The notes: generated by a model from the letters alone, not told the origin. Shown: positions 1 to 9,649, counted from the first letter of the stretch. The stretch: DNA of 64,000 bases from Paracoccus subflavus (GCF_004310345.1 NZ_SISK01000006.1:124001-188000), one strand, 5' to 3'. Made by a program: numbers and translations.

Positions 1-17
1 TGGGGGCGGTGGCGTAA

Positions 18-43
18 GGCCGGGGCCACGTTTCCCCCCGGCC
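18..43 (-). terminator. hairpin downstream of the PLP decarboxylase
   Basis: An 8-bp perfect stem (GGCCGGGG / CCCCGGCC) encloses a 10-nt loop just past the stop of the minus-strand decarboxylase. There is no clear U-run, so terminator function is only suggested by position. Confidence 0.4.
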
Positions 44-75
44 CCCGAAACCGGCCAGACAAAAATGAGGGTCCC

Positions 76-1230
76 CTATTCGAAGCCCATCACCGTGGCG
101 CGGGTCATGGCCCCAAAGCCGTTGAAGCGGGTATTGGTCACGACCGAATAGGCGCCCGCGCCATGAAAGATGACATAATCGTCTTCGTCTGTGTCATCGG
201 GCAGGCCCATTTCGCCGGGAAGGCGGTCCACCGAATCGCAGGTCGGGCCAAAGATGACGCGGCCGCTGCGTTCGCCGGTGCGGGGCTTGCCCTGGGGTGT
301 CAGAACCTCGATCCGGTCGATGTTGCCGATGATCGGCAATTCCGCCAAGCCGCCATAAACGCCATCGTTCAGGAAGATGTTGGTTCCGTCGCGCACGCCC
401 TTGACCCGGGTGATCAGCGCATAGGCGTCCGCGCAGAGGCCCCGGCCCGGTTCGCAGACCAGCGCGGGGGCATCGTCGCCAAAGCATTCGGTTACGGTAT
501 CGCCGATCTCGGCAAAGATGGATGTCAGGTCAGGCTCGACCCCCACCACGCGGTGCGAGGGAAATCCGCCGCCCACGTTCAGCCGCTGTGCCCGGACGCC
601 GGCCATGTCGCAGATGTCCTTGGCGACGCGGATATAGCTTTCCCAGGCGATCGGGTCGGTGCATTGCGTGCCCGGATGGAAGGTCAGCGAGGCGACATAG
701 CCGCGTTCCGCCACCAGCCGCAGCAACTCTGCCGCCAGTTCCGGCGTCGCGCCGAATTTCGACCCGAAGTCATAGGCCGCGCCCAGAACCGGCAGCTTGA
801 AGCGGGGCGAGATCTCGACCCCCTGCCCTTGGACATGGGCCGGCACCTGTTCGAACAGCTTGTCCAGTTCGCTGCGGCTGTCCACGGACCAGGCCAGAAT
901 GCCTTCGCGCACGCCATGGGCGATTTCCCGGCGTGACCGGACCGGGTTGTGGTAATGGCGTGCGGCACGGGGGGCCAGGCGTCCGATCAGGTCGATCTCG
1001 AACGGGGATGCCACGTCGAATCCCTTGATGCCGGCGGTGACCAGGTTCTGGATCACGGCCTCGTCGGGGTTCGATTTCACGGCATAGGTGACAAGGCCCG
1101 GAAAGCCGTCGAGGAACTGCCGCGCCCGATCCTGCAACACCGTGGGCGCAAAGGCCATCACCGGGTGGTCGGGCTGAAGATGGCGGACGATCTCGGCCGG
1201 ATTGTCCCAGACGGTCTTGTGTGTCCCCAT
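76..1230 (-). CDS. ornithine/lysine-type PLP-dependent decarboxylase (fold III)
   Basis: Predicted 384-residue cytosolic decarboxylase of basic amino acids, the entry step to putrescine or cadaverine. An alanine-racemase-like barrel carries the PLP lysine in YAVKSN (K52), followed by HPGTQC, the phosphate-binding GGGFPS and the CEPGR loop. The C-terminal substrate loop contains FGPTCDSVD, and the following HGAGAYS segment is typical of eukaryotic-type ornithine decarboxylases. The length fits the short alphaproteobacterial enzymes. The ATG at 1230 is preferred over an upstream in-frame start because GAAAGGA lies just before it. It is divergent from an AsnC-type regulator, which may control it. 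Ornithine versus lysine preference cannot be decided by eye. Confidence 0.85.
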   Translation of the reverse strand: MGTHKTVWDNPAEIVRHLQPDHPVMAFAPTVLQDRARQFLDGFPGLVTYAVKSNPDEAVIQNLVTAGIKGFDVASPFEIDLIGRLAPRAARHYHNPVRSRREIAHGVREGILAWSVDSRSELDKLFEQVPAHVQGQGVEISPRFKLPVLGAAYDFGSKFGATPELAAELLRLVAERGYVASLTFHPGTQCTDPIAWESYIRVAKDICDMAGVRAQRLNVGGGFPSHRVVGVEPDLTSIFAEIGDTVTECFGDDAPALVCEPGRGLCADAYALITRVKGVRDGTNIFLNDGVYGGLAELPIIGNIDRIEVLTPQGKPRTGERSGRVIFGPTCDSVDRLPGEMGLPDDTDEDDYVIFHGAGAYSVVTNTRFNGFGAMTRATVMGFE

Positions 1231-1356
1231 TGAAGGGTTCCTTTCGCGGGTTCGGTCAGGCGGACATAGGGTCAAGGCCCTTTAATCCAGAATGGCGCTT
1301 TTGGGTTTCAGTTTCACCGATGAAAAGACCAGAATCGCATGTTATGCCGATCATTA

Positions 1357-1385
1357 TGACGAAATTCATGTCGGTTTGACGAAAT
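1357..1385. promoter_or_regulatory. direct repeat TGACGAAAT x2 before the AsnC-type gene
   Basis: TGACGAAAT occurs at 1357-1365 and 1377-1385, a 20-bp period that places both copies on one DNA face. They lie in the divergent region between the decarboxylase and the AsnC-type regulator. They are a candidate operator for that regulator, by inference only. Confidence 0.35.
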
Positions 1386-1391
1386 CCGTGG

Positions 1392-1832
1392 GTGATGGTG
1401 ATGGATGATCTGGATCGCAACATCGTGGCGCTGCTATCGCAGGACGCCCGCATGTCCATCGCGGTGCTGGCGCGGCGGCTGAAGGTGGCGCGGTCCACCC
1501 TTCAGGCGCGGCTGGAACGGCTGGAAACGTCGGGCGCCATCGCCGGATATACCCTGCGCCTGGGCGAGGCGGCCCGGCTGGGCCGCATCCGCGCCACGGT
1601 GCTGCTGGCGATCGAGCCGCGCAGCCAGCCGGCCATCCTGTCGCGCCTGAAGGCCATGACCCCCGTCGAGCGCATCCATACCACCAGCGGGCGGATCGAC
1701 CTGCTGGTGCAGATCGTCAGCGGATCGACGGCGGAACTGGACGAGGCCCTGGACCGCATCGGCGCCATCGACGGCATCCGGTCGTCCGAAAGCCTGATCC
1801 ATCTGTCCACCAAGCTGGACCGGTCGGTCTAG
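1392..1832 (+). CDS. Lrp/AsnC family transcriptional regulator
   Basis: A 146-residue regulator. The N-terminal winged HTH (about residues 4-50, DDLDRNIVALL followed by the ARSTLQARLERLE recognition helix) precedes a RAM/AsnC ligand-binding domain (about 65-140). Lrp/AsnC proteins form oligomers that sense amino acids. The divergent decarboxylase suggests an amino-acid or polyamine response, which is inference. Four starts are closely spaced (GTG 1392, ATG 1395, GTG 1398, ATG 1401), so the exact N-terminus is uncertain. The stop interleaves with the stop of the convergent HxlR-type gene (CTAG). Confidence 0.88.
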   Translation: MMVMDDLDRNIVALLSQDARMSIAVLARRLKVARSTLQARLERLETSGAIAGYTLRLGEAARLGRIRATVLLAIEPRSQPAILSRLKAMTPVERIHTTSGRIDLLVQIVSGSTAELDEALDRIGAIDGIRSSESLIHLSTKLDRSV

Positions 1833-2464
1833 CGCAGGCCGAACAGGTCCACGAAATCCTGCGCCGCAGCGGCATCGCCCGTCAGGCCGATGGTGCCGTT
1901 CCGCGCCAGATCGGATAGCGGCGCCGGACCATAGACGGCCCGCGCCAAGTCATTGCCGTTTCCCGACAGAACGAAACCGGCCGTTGGATCGGCCCCGGCC
2001 CGAGGCCGCAGAATGCCGTCGCCTGTCAGGTGCAGCGTGAAGGCCTCGTCGCCCATGACGAGCCCTGCAACCGCGTGCGCCGGCGTGGGCCGGATCATGG
2101 CCGTCATGGAAATGATCAGCGCCGTGGGGCTGATGAAACGGCGCGGGTCGTGGCCTGGATGCAGCGCCCCCCACCGGCACATGGCCTGCAACACCGGCAT
2201 CAGGCCGCGCCCGGAATCGGTCAGCGCATACAGGCCGGCACCCTGCGCCACCACGCCCGCCTCGGCCAGTTGCCCCAGCCGCTGGGTCAGCACCGCCGCC
2301 GTGACGCCGGGCAGCCCGCGGCGGATCGCCTGGAATCGCTTGGGCGTCAGCATCAGTTCGCGCGCCACCAGCAGCGCCCAGCGGTCGCCGACGACGTTCA
2401 GCGCATGGGCGGCAAGGCACCCTTCGTCATAGCGGATGCGCGGGCTCTGGCGTGGCTCTGTCAT
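1829..2464 (-). CDS. HxlR family winged-helix transcriptional regulator
   Basis: A 211-residue protein with an HxlR winged helix in the first 100 residues (VGDRWALLVARELMLTPKRF, LTQRLGQLAEAGVV). A roughly 100-residue C-terminal extension holds short hydrophobic strands and may be a ligand pocket, as in longer HxlR members. It is convergent with the AsnC-type gene. Its start at 2464 lies upstream of the divergent DUF1428 gene (2553), so it could control that gene. The inducer is unknown. Confidence 0.82.
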   Translation of the reverse strand: MTEPRQSPRIRYDEGCLAAHALNVVGDRWALLVARELMLTPKRFQAIRRGLPGVTAAVLTQRLGQLAEAGVVAQGAGLYALTDSGRGLMPVLQAMCRWGALHPGHDPRRFISPTALIISMTAMIRPTPAHAVAGLVMGDEAFTLHLTGDGILRPRAGADPTAGFVLSGNGNDLARAVYGPAPLSDLARNGTIGLTGDAAAAQDFVDLFGLR

Positions 2465-2552
2465 GGCGAAGCATTATCAGTTGCTTTTTCATACCACAAT
2501 GGGCAGGCTGAGTCGCATGCGGGCCACCATGCCGCCGCAAAAGAGAGGGCTC

Positions 2553-3275
2553 ATGACCTATATTTTCGGTTTCGTGGCGGCTGTTCCGGCTGCCAACAAG
2601 GATGCGTTCATCGCCCATGCCAGGGCCGGATGGCCCTGGTTCCAGAAACGCGGTGCCCTGCGCATGGTCGAATGCTGGGGTATGGACGTAAAGCCCGGAA
2701 AGCAGACCGATTTCTATCGCGCGACCCAAGCCGAGGAGGGCGAGGTGCCGTTGTTCTCGTGGATCGAATGGCCCGACCGCGAAACCTGTGATGCGGCCTG
2801 GGCCGGCATGGACAGCGATCCGGATCTGCCTCGGATGCCGGAATTGCCCTTTGACGGCGCCCGCATGTTCTGGGGCGGCTTCGAACCCATCGTCACGGTC
2901 GGCGACAGCCAGCCCGGCCGCTATGTCCAGGGCTTCGTGCTGGCCGCGCCGAAAGACAGGAAACAGGCCTATATCGACATGGCCCGCAGCGCGACAGACA
3001 TGTTCACCCGCATGGGCGCCACCTGCCAGATGGAATGCTGGGGCGTGGACGTGCCCCATGGCAAACAGACCGACTTCTATCGCGCGACCCAGGCCGAGCA
3101 AGACGAAGTGCCGCTGTTTTCCTGGATCGAATGGCCCGACCGCGCGACCTGCGACGAGGCCGGCCGCAGGATGGAGGCCGAGATGGCCGGCATGGACATG
3201 CCCGCCATGCCCTTTGACGGAATGCGCATGTTCTGGGGCGGCTTTGCGCCCGTCTTTGACAGCAAGACCCCTTAG
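2553..3275 (+). CDS. tandem-duplicated DUF1428 protein
   Basis: A 240-residue protein made of two DUF1428 units (about residues 1-118 and 120-240). Both copies contain ECWG, the G-K-Q-T-D-F-Y-R-A-T-Q stretch, PLFSWIEWPD and a terminal MFWGGF. DUF1428 proteins are usually single-domain of about 115 residues with a ferredoxin-like dimeric alpha/beta-barrel fold, so this reads as a fused pseudo-dimer. The ATG at 2553 follows AGAGAGGG. Function is unknown. Divergence from an HxlR-type regulator is compatible with a stress or small-molecule response. Confidence 0.8.
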   Translation: MTYIFGFVAAVPAANKDAFIAHARAGWPWFQKRGALRMVECWGMDVKPGKQTDFYRATQAEEGEVPLFSWIEWPDRETCDAAWAGMDSDPDLPRMPELPFDGARMFWGGFEPIVTVGDSQPGRYVQGFVLAAPKDRKQAYIDMARSATDMFTRMGATCQMECWGVDVPHGKQTDFYRATQAEQDEVPLFSWIEWPDRATCDEAGRRMEAEMAGMDMPAMPFDGMRMFWGGFAPVFDSKTP

Positions 3276-3470
3276 GGTGCTGCCAGGACACCCCATCAGG
3301 GACAACCGGTCTGGATCGCACCCGCGACAGGCGATGCCGCCGGGCGCATCCGGGAATCGGGGCGTCATCCCCCATGGGTCTTCACCGGTGACCGGCAATT
3401 CCCATATCCTGATCGCGACCGATCCGCAGGGCACCGGCATCGCCCTGCTTGGCACTCTGGAGGAGACGCC

Positions 3471-4112
3471 ATGACCCCCGTCCTGACCACCTATGACTGG
3501 GTTCCCGAATTTCCGCGCGGTTTCGTGCGCGACATCCGCGTGCGCTGGCTGCTCGAGGAACTGGGGCGGCCCTATTCCGTGGAAACCGTGCCGCTGCGCG
3601 ACAAGTCCGCCGGGCATCTGGACAGCCAGCCCTTCCACCAGGTTCCCTTTCTTCGCGACGGCGACCTGACGCTGTTCGAATCGGGCGCGATCCTGCTGTA
3701 TCTGGCCGAGGGCAGCGACCTGATCCCCGCCGCGCAGCGCCCGATTGTCCAGCAATGGCTGATTGCGGCCCTGAACAGCGTCGAGCCGTTCAGCATGGCC
3801 TGGGTTCTGGCCCGGTTCTTTGACAAGGACGAGGCCGGGGCCGCGCGGCAGGAACCCCGGCTGCACCAGCGGCTTGCGCAGGTGCAGGCAGCCCTGGGGG
3901 ATCAGCCCTGGCTGACCGGCGACCGCTTTACCGTCGCCGACCTGATGATGGCGGATATCCTGCGCATTCCGGCCCAGAACGGCTTTCTGGACGACCTACA
4001 CGCGCTTGCCGCCTATGTCGAGCGTGCCACCGACCGTCCGGCCTTTCGCAAGGCCCTGGCCGATCACATGGCGCATTGGCGGGCGGCAGACGCGCGCATG
4101 GCCGCGGGATAA
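3471..4112 (+). CDS. glutathione S-transferase family protein
   Basis: A 213-residue cytosolic GST. The thioredoxin-like N-terminal domain (about 1-82) contains the cis-Pro segment HQVPFLRDGDLTLFESGAILLYL, where FESGAI is the glutathione gamma-Glu binding motif. The all-helical C-terminal domain contains GDRFTVADLMMADIL. GGAGGAGA precedes the ATG. It lies between the DUF1428 gene and valS on the same strand. Substrate unknown. Confidence 0.88.
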   Translation: MTPVLTTYDWVPEFPRGFVRDIRVRWLLEELGRPYSVETVPLRDKSAGHLDSQPFHQVPFLRDGDLTLFESGAILLYLAEGSDLIPAAQRPIVQQWLIAALNSVEPFSMAWVLARFFDKDEAGAARQEPRLHQRLAQVQAALGDQPWLTGDRFTVADLMMADILRIPAQNGFLDDLHALAAYVERATDRPAFRKALADHMAHWRAADARMAAG

Positions 4113-4184
4113 GCCACCGCCTGTCCCTTGGCCTTTGCCCCCGCTTTCGCTAATCCCGTTCCCAAGCGAAGGGGATCTGCCGAC

Positions 4185-7100
4185 ATGAGCATGGACAAAA
4201 GCTTTGACGCCAAGGCCGCCGAGGCGCGGATCAGCGCGGCCTGGGAAGAATCGAACGCATTCGCCGCCGGGGCCAATGCCCGGCGCGCGGAAACCTTTAC
4301 GGTCATGATCCCGCCCCCGAACGTCACCGGCAGCCTGCATATCGGCCATGCCTTCAACAACACCTTGCAGGACATCCTGGTCCGCTGGCACCGGATGCGC
4401 GGCTTCGACACGCTGTGGCAGCCCGGACAGGACCACGCGGGCATCGCCACGCAGATGGTGGTGGAACGCAAGCTGGCGTCCGAGGGCAAGCCGCCGCGCC
4501 GCGACTGGTCGCGCAAGGATTTCACCGCTGAAATCTGGCGATGGAAACAGGAATCCGGCGACACCATCATCAACCAGTTGAAGCGCCTTGGCGCGTCCTG
4601 CGACTGGTCGCGCAACGCCTTCACCATGTCGGGCGCCCCCGGTGCGCCTGCGGGCGAGGAGGGGAATTTCCATGACGCGGTGATCCGGGTGTTCGTGGAT
4701 CTGTACAACAAGGGGATCATCTATCGCGGCAAGCGGCTGGTGAACTGGGATCCGCATTTCGAGACCGCGATCAGCGATCTCGAGGTCGAGAACCGCGAGG
4801 TTCCGGGCCACATGTGGCACTTCAAGTACCCGCTGGCCGGGGGCGAGACGTATGAATACGTGGAACGGGACGCCGACGGCAACGTCACGCTGCGCGAGAC
4901 GCGCGACTATATCAGCATCGCCACCACCCGGCCCGAAACCATGCTGGGCGACGGCGCGGTGGCAGTCCACCCGGATGATGCGCGCTATGCCCCCATCGTC
5001 GGCAAGCTGTGCGAAATCCCGGTGGGGCCACGGGAACACCGCCGCCTGATCCCGATCATCACCGACGAATACCCCGATCCGACCTTCGGGTCGGGCGCGG
5101 TCAAGATCACCGGCGCGCATGACTTCAACGACTATGGCGTGGCCCTGCGCAATGGCATCCCGCTCTATTCGCTGATGGACACAAAAGGGGCGATGCGCAG
5201 CGACGGGCTGTCCTATCCCGAGTCCGCCGCCATCGCCACCCGCGCAGCAAAGGGCGAGGATGTGGGCGACGTGTCGAACGTGAACCTGGTTCCCGAGGAT
5301 CTGCGCGGGCTGGACCGGCTCGAGGCGCGCAGGCGGGTGATCGACCAGATCAATGCCGAGCGACTGGCGGTGACATACCTGCACAAGGAAATCGACGAGG
5401 ATACTGGGGCCGAGCATCTGGAACGACGCCCGCTGGTCGATGCCAAGCCGATCATGCAGCCCTTCGGCGACCGGTCCGGCGTGGTGATCGAGCCGATGCT
5501 GACCGACCAGTGGTTCGTGGATACCAAGCGCATCGTCGGCCCGGCGCTGGAGGCCGTGCGGTCGGGCCGCACCGAGATCCTGCCCGAGCAGCACAGGAAG
5601 GTGTATTTCAACTGGCTGGAGAACATCGAGCCGTGGACCATCAGCCGCCAGCTTTGGTGGGGGCACCAGATCCCGGTCTGGTATGGTCTCGATCTGTCGC
5701 CAGAGGGCCAAGTCGAAGATGACCATGATGGCGCCCTGGACGAGGTTGAAATCTTCGCCCTGTTGGAGGAGGGCCTTGTCCACCGCGACGAACTGCACCG
5801 CGCCGCCGCCAGCTTTGCCGAGGTAGCCGAGCAGTTTCGCGATTCTATCGCGGGCCTGCCTCAGCCGCTGGAGATCGCCCGCATCGTCGAGGTGGCCGAC
5901 CGCGAAGCCGCCGTCGATATCTTTGCGCAGGGACTGGCCGAATACAACCTGACCGAGGATCCCACCAAGCTGGTCTATCCGGTCTGGCGCGACCCCGACG
6001 TCCTGGACACCTGGTTCTCCTCCGGCCTGTGGCCCCTCGGCACGCTCGGCTGGCCCGAGGATACGCCGGAACTGCGCAAGTATTTCCCGTCGGACGTGCT
6101 GGTCACCGGCTTCGACATCATCTTCTTCTGGGTGGCCCGGATGATGATGATGCAGTTGGAGGTGGCGGGCGACGTGCCGTTCCGCACCGTCTATGTCCAC
6201 GGCCTTGTGCGCGACGAAAAGGGCGCCAAGATGTCCAAGTCGAAAGGCAACGTCATCGACCCGCTGTCGCTGATCGACGAATACGGGGCCGACGCGCTGC
6301 GCATGACGCTGACCGGGATGGCCGCAATGGGCCGCGACCCAAGGCTGGGTCCGAAGCATGTCGAGGGCGCGCGCAACTTCGTCACCAAGATCTGGAATGC
6401 CAGCCGGTTCGCGGAAATGAACGGCGTGCGTGGCGGCGGCCCCCTGCCCCAACCCGGCCATACCGTGAACCGCTGGATCATCGGAGAGGTCGCGCGGATT
6501 CGCATGGCCACCGACGAGGCGCTGTCATCTTATCGCTTCAACGACGCGGCGAACGGGCTCTATGCCTTCATCTGGGGCAAGGTCTGCGACTGGTATGTCG
6601 AATTCGCCAAGCCGCTGTTCGACGGCGACCATGCCGACGAGACCCGCGCCACGATGGGCTGGGTGCTGGATCAGTGCTATCTGCTGCTGCACCCGGTCAT
6701 GCCCTTCGTGACCGAGGAATTGTGGCGCCTGACCGGTGACCGTGACAAGATGCTGGTCCATGGCGACTGGCCTGACTATGGGGCCGAGTTGATCGACCCC
6801 GAGGCGGATCGCCAGATGAACTGGGTCATCGCGCTGATCGAGGCCATCCGGTCCGCCCGCGCCCAGATGGGCGTCCCCGCAGGGGCAAAGCTGGATCTGA
6901 TTGTGACCGAGGCCGACGCGACCGCCCGCACGGCCCTGACCGCCAACGCCCCGCTGATCGAACGGCTGGCGCGCGTCAACGCGCCGGTGGACGGCGCGGC
7001 AGGCCGGGGCATGATTGCGGTGGCCGTCACCGGGGCCAGCTTTGCCCTGCCCATCGGCGACGTGATCGACGCGGTCGCGGAAACTGCGCGGCTGCAAAAG

Positions 7101-7274
7101 GCCGTTGCGAAATCTGAAAAGGACGCCGACGGGCTGCGCAGGCGGCTGGGCAATCCGAAGTTCGTGGAAAACGCCGAACCCGAGGTGATCGAGGAAACCC
7201 GCGACAAACTGGCCGCCTTGGACGACGACATCGCCCGGTTGAAGGCGGCCCTGGCGCAACTGGCGGCGATGTGA
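4185..7274 (+). CDS. valS: valyl-tRNA synthetase
   Basis: Class I synthetase of 1029 residues that charges tRNA-Val. HIGH is at about 52-55 within [13 protein letters not shown] and KMSKS at about 682-686. An editing domain lies between them, then an anticodon-binding domain and a C-terminal coiled coil (about 960-1029). An insertion at about residues 500-595, between QIPVWYGL and DPDVLDTW, is one I know from roseobacter-group ValRS, so it is lineage-specific rather than aberrant. ATG 4185 is chosen because AAGGGGA sits 9 nt upstream; ATG 4191 is also possible. Confidence 0.97.
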   Translation: MSMDKSFDAKAAEARISAAWEESNAFAAGANARRAETFTVMIPPPNVTGSLHIGHAFNNTLQDILVRWHRMRGFDTLWQPGQDHAGIATQMVVERKLASEGKPPRRDWSRKDFTAEIWRWKQESGDTIINQLKRLGASCDWSRNAFTMSGAPGAPAGEEGNFHDAVIRVFVDLYNKGIIYRGKRLVNWDPHFETAISDLEVENREVPGHMWHFKYPLAGGETYEYVERDADGNVTLRETRDYISIATTRPETMLGDGAVAVHPDDARYAPIVGKLCEIPVGPREHRRLIPIITDEYPDPTFGSGAVKITGAHDFNDYGVALRNGIPLYSLMDTKGAMRSDGLSYPESAAIATRAAKGEDVGDVSNVNLVPEDLRGLDRLEARRRVIDQINAERLAVTYLHKEIDEDTGAEHLERRPLVDAKPIMQPFGDRSGVVIEPMLTDQWFVDTKRIVGPALEAVRSGRTEILPEQHRKVYFNWLENIEPWTISRQLWWGHQIPVWYGLDLSPEGQVEDDHDGALDEVEIFALLEEGLVHRDELHRAAASFAEVAEQFRDSIAGLPQPLEIARIVEVADREAAVDIFAQGLAEYNLTEDPTKLVYPVWRDPDVLDTWFSSGLWPLGTLGWPEDTPELRKYFPSDVLVTGFDIIFFWVARMMMMQLEVAGDVPFRTVYVHGLVRDEKGAKMSKSKGNVIDPLSLIDEYGADALRMTLTGMAAMGRDPRLGPKHVEGARNFVTKIWNASRFAEMNGVRGGGPLPQPGHTVNRWIIGEVARIRMATDEALSSYRFNDAANGLYAFIWGKVCDWYVEFAKPLFDGDHADETRATMGWVLDQCYLLLHPVMPFVTEELWRLTGDRDKMLVHGDWPDYGAELIDPEADRQMNWVIALIEAIRSARAQMGVPAGAKLDLIVTEADATARTALTANAPLIERLARVNAPVDGAAGRGMIAVAVTGASFALPIGDVIDAVAETARLQKAVAKSEKDADGLRRRLGNPKFVENAEPEVIEETRDKLAALDDDIARLKAALAQLAAM

Positions 7275-7552
7275 TCCGCGGCCGCGTCGTTGCAGTCGGC
7301 AAAACAGGAAGCGCTCCTTTGTCCGGGAGCGATGCCTCGGCATGGCGCAACAGACGGGAATGCCCACCTCTCAAGGACTGCCATTCCGGCGCTGCCGCTT
7401 CGGGACAACCATTGCCTCAAAAGGCATTTGGTTGTTCCCGAAGGGACGCGAAGGCCCTCACAAGCCATCCATGGAAAGGCGGCCACCGATCGGGACGGTG
7501 AATTCCCCGACCCCAGGACCAAACGATCAGGGGTCACTCAGGGACTTGCACC
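7275..7552. other. non-coding spacer between convergent valS and hydrolase genes
   Basis: A 278-bp stretch between convergent genes. Short open frames cross it on the plus strand, but none resembles a known protein. It holds a weak CGCTCC/GGAGCG hairpin at about 7312-7331 and a longer imperfect hairpin at 7398-7443. Confidence 0.5.
7398..7443. repeat. long imperfect hairpin (stem about 14 bp plus inner stem)
   Basis: CTTCGGGA-CAACCA pairs with TGGTTG-TTCCCGAAG across one bulged T. A second inner stem (TGCC / GGCA) closes a TCAAAA loop. The position between convergent genes suits a bidirectional terminator. The unusual length also allows a degenerate mobile-element end or a dispersed palindrome. 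Confidence 0.55.
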
Positions 7553-8467
7553 CTAGCGTGCAGGCTGCATGAACTCGCGCAGCATGTCCGCCAGACGGAC
7601 TTCCGCCTCAAGCGCCAGGCTATGGCCGCATTCCTCGAACACTGCCGAGCGTGCGACGCCGTTCGAGACGCGCTTCATCTGGTCCTCGACCAGGGGACCG
7701 AAGAACTCGGGTGCGCCAACGGTCATGATCGGCAGGGTCAGCCTGGTCTTTTTCAGATCCTGGTTGATGCGGGCGTTCTTGAGGCCGGCGCGATAGGTCT
7801 CCAGGCAGCCGCGCAATCCGCCCGGCGCCGACAGACGGGCGATCCATTCGCTGATCGCCTCGTCGGTGATGGCGGTGGGGTTCCAGGTTTCGGCCTTGAT
7901 CCAGAATTCCCAGAACTCGCGTTCGCGGCCCTGTATCAGCATCTCGGGCAGGTGCGGGATGTAGAAGAACGGGATGTGCCAGACCCAGACGCCCTGCTGG
8001 CGGAACTGGGCCGAGATGTTCTCGGGGGTGAAGTTCGACCACTCCTCCAGCCCTTCTCCAGACAGCAGCATTTCGCAGAAGGACAGGGTTTTGACGCGGT
8101 CGCGCTCGGTCGCGGCCAGGGCATAGGCGAATTCGGCCCCGCGATCCTCGCCGTGCAGGTGGAAGGTTTCATGACCCAGGTGGGTCATCAGTTCGGCCAT
8201 GTCGCGCGCGTTGGTCAGGGAATCGTAGCCTTCCTCTGCGGGCGGCTTGTCGGTGTCGCCAAACCCGCGCAGGTCGGGGGCCACGACCGTGAAATGGGCC
8301 GTCAGCAGGGGGATCAGCTTGTACCAGTAGTAATGCGTCTTGGGCGTGCCGTGCAGCAGCAGCAGCGGCTCGCCCTGTCCGGCGGTGACATAGTGCATCC
8401 GGATGCCGTTGACGCGTGCGCGGCCGTGGCGGACGGGATTTCCCTCGTGGTCGTAGATTTCTGGCAT
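7553..8467 (-). CDS. alpha/beta hydrolase, haloalkane/haloacetate dehalogenase or epoxide hydrolase type
   Basis: A 304-residue alpha/beta hydrolase. The oxyanion-hole motif is LLLHGTP (about 36-42), the next conserved block is APDLRGFGDTDKP, and the nucleophile elbow is G-E-D-R-G with Asp at about 108 rather than Ser. The catalytic His is in ECGHSLALE near the C-terminus. An Asp nucleophile points to dehalogenase, epoxide hydrolase or related C-X bond chemistry rather than a plain esterase. AGGAGGAGGA precedes the ATG at 8467. It is the last gene of the minus-strand cluster running from the DRL-like gene, directly after the BKACE gene, so it probably acts in that pathway. Substrate unknown. 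Confidence 0.82.
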   Translation of the reverse strand: MPEIYDHEGNPVRHGRARVNGIRMHYVTAGQGEPLLLLHGTPKTHYYWYKLIPLLTAHFTVVAPDLRGFGDTDKPPAEEGYDSLTNARDMAELMTHLGHETFHLHGEDRGAEFAYALAATERDRVKTLSFCEMLLSGEGLEEWSNFTPENISAQFRQQGVWVWHIPFFYIPHLPEMLIQGREREFWEFWIKAETWNPTAITDEAISEWIARLSAPGGLRGCLETYRAGLKNARINQDLKKTRLTLPIMTVGAPEFFGPLVEDQMKRVSNGVARSAVFEECGHSLALEAEVRLADMLREFMQPAR

Positions 8468-8592
8468 GATTCCTCCTCCTGCATGGCGGACGCCGCGGGC
8501 CGCCCCTGTGGTCGCGGCCCCCGAACAGGACCGGGGCCGTTCCCGAATGTTCTGGAAAGCGGGCGCCCGCGCAAGGGCGGACGCCGCGCCGC

Positions 8593-9549
8593 TCAGGCGA
8601 TGCCGTAGATTTCGCGGGCTTCCTGCTGGGTGGCCAGCGGGCGGCCGACTTCGCGCGCGATCGCCTGCACCTCTTGCAGCAGCTCGAGGTTGGTCGGGTT
8701 GCGCGCGGGATCGTAGAACAGCTCCAGGCCCGTCTTGACGTGGCCGCCCAGTTCGATGGTGCGCTTGATGACGTCGCGGGTGTCGCGGTCGCCCTCGCCC
8801 CAGATCGAGATGCACCAGTTCGGCGTCTTTCCGGTCTGGTTCAGCTGCTCCATCATGTCGAGATAGTAGTAGAGGCTCTCGCGCGTGGGCTCCATGCCGG
8901 AGGTGCCGATCGCCTTGGTCGAAGTCAGCGCGTAGGGCCCGATCAGGTAGAAGTCGACGAAAGAGCCCGGAGTGGACATGCCGCGGTTGATGTAGTGCAT
9001 GGCGAGGCGCAGTTGGCCGGGCTCGTAGACGCCCCAGATGATGCTCATCTTGTTGGCCAGCGCCTGATCGACCTGGCCGGCCACCTGCTTGTAGTTCCAG
9101 CCGTATTCCCGGCCCTCGATGTGGCCCTTTTCGTTCACGTCGAACGCGAAAAGGTTGATGCCGGTATCGATGCAAGAGATGTTGACGTTGTGGGTCTTGT
9201 GCAGGAACCCGCTGTGCTCGGTGCCGAACTCGTCCTCGGTCAGCAACTCGCGGTTGCAGGTGGTCGGATACCATGTCAGGTCGGGCCGCTGGCGCAGCAC
9301 CTCGTCGTAGACGGGATGATAGTCCTTGGCGGCCGCCTCCCCCTTCAGGTTGAAGTCGGTGTTGTGCGTGTGGATCGCGCAGGCCCCGGCGTCCCAGCAG
9401 CGGATCGCGTCCTCGATGACCTCTTCGTAGGTGCGCGGCGTATTGGGGTTCATCTCCTTGGTGCGTTCGCCGTTCAGGTGCGATTCCACGATCAGCGGCG
9501 TGTCCCAGCCGGGCTTGCGGTCGGCATATTTGTCAAGAGATGTTGCCAT
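8593..9549 (-). CDS. BKACE family (DUF849) beta-keto acid cleavage enzyme
   Basis: A 318-residue TIM-barrel protein. BKACE enzymes condense a beta-keto acid with acetyl-CoA and split it into acetoacetate plus a CoA ester, using a zinc bound by an HxH pair. Visible here are the N-terminal TPRTYEEVIEDAIRCWDAGA block, the H-x-H in AIHTHN (about H60/H62) and the C-terminal GLELFYDPARN ... LATQQEAREI block. It departs from the canonical family start, so its substrate may be unusual. ATG 9549 is preferred because GGAGGAGA lies 7 nt upstream. It follows the ABC permease gene and precedes the hydrolase gene in one apparent operon. Confidence 0.82.
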   Translation of the reverse strand: MATSLDKYADRKPGWDTPLIVESHLNGERTKEMNPNTPRTYEEVIEDAIRCWDAGACAIHTHNTDFNLKGEAAAKDYHPVYDEVLRQRPDLTWYPTTCNRELLTEDEFGTEHSGFLHKTHNVNISCIDTGINLFAFDVNEKGHIEGREYGWNYKQVAGQVDQALANKMSIIWGVYEPGQLRLAMHYINRGMSTPGSFVDFYLIGPYALTSTKAIGTSGMEPTRESLYYYLDMMEQLNQTGKTPNWCISIWGEGDRDTRDVIKRTIELGGHVKTGLELFYDPARNPTNLELLQEVQAIAREVGRPLATQQEAREIYGIA

Positions 9550-9649
9550 GATGTCTGTCTCCTCCGTCATGATCTTGGCTTGTCTTGGGTCGTCAGGGGG
9601 CAGGCCCCGCGCGGGGCTTGGCCAGAACAGGGCCTGCCGTGTCTTGGTG

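Noticed and set aside
5683..5976. About 95-residue insertion in ValRS that looked like a foreign domain
   Set aside because: I recognise the same insertion from roseobacter-group ValRS, so it is lineage-typical.
3996..6461. 821-codon open frame on the minus strand opposite valS
   Set aside because: It mirrors the codon pattern of valS in GC-rich DNA, is rich in His/Gly/Arg with no domain, and valS has full motifs on the other strand.
7553..9274. 573-codon minus-strand frame joining the hydrolase to upstream sequence
   Set aside because: The upstream part is an out-of-frame reading of the BKACE gene. The true hydrolase start at 8467 has AGGAGGAGGA before it.
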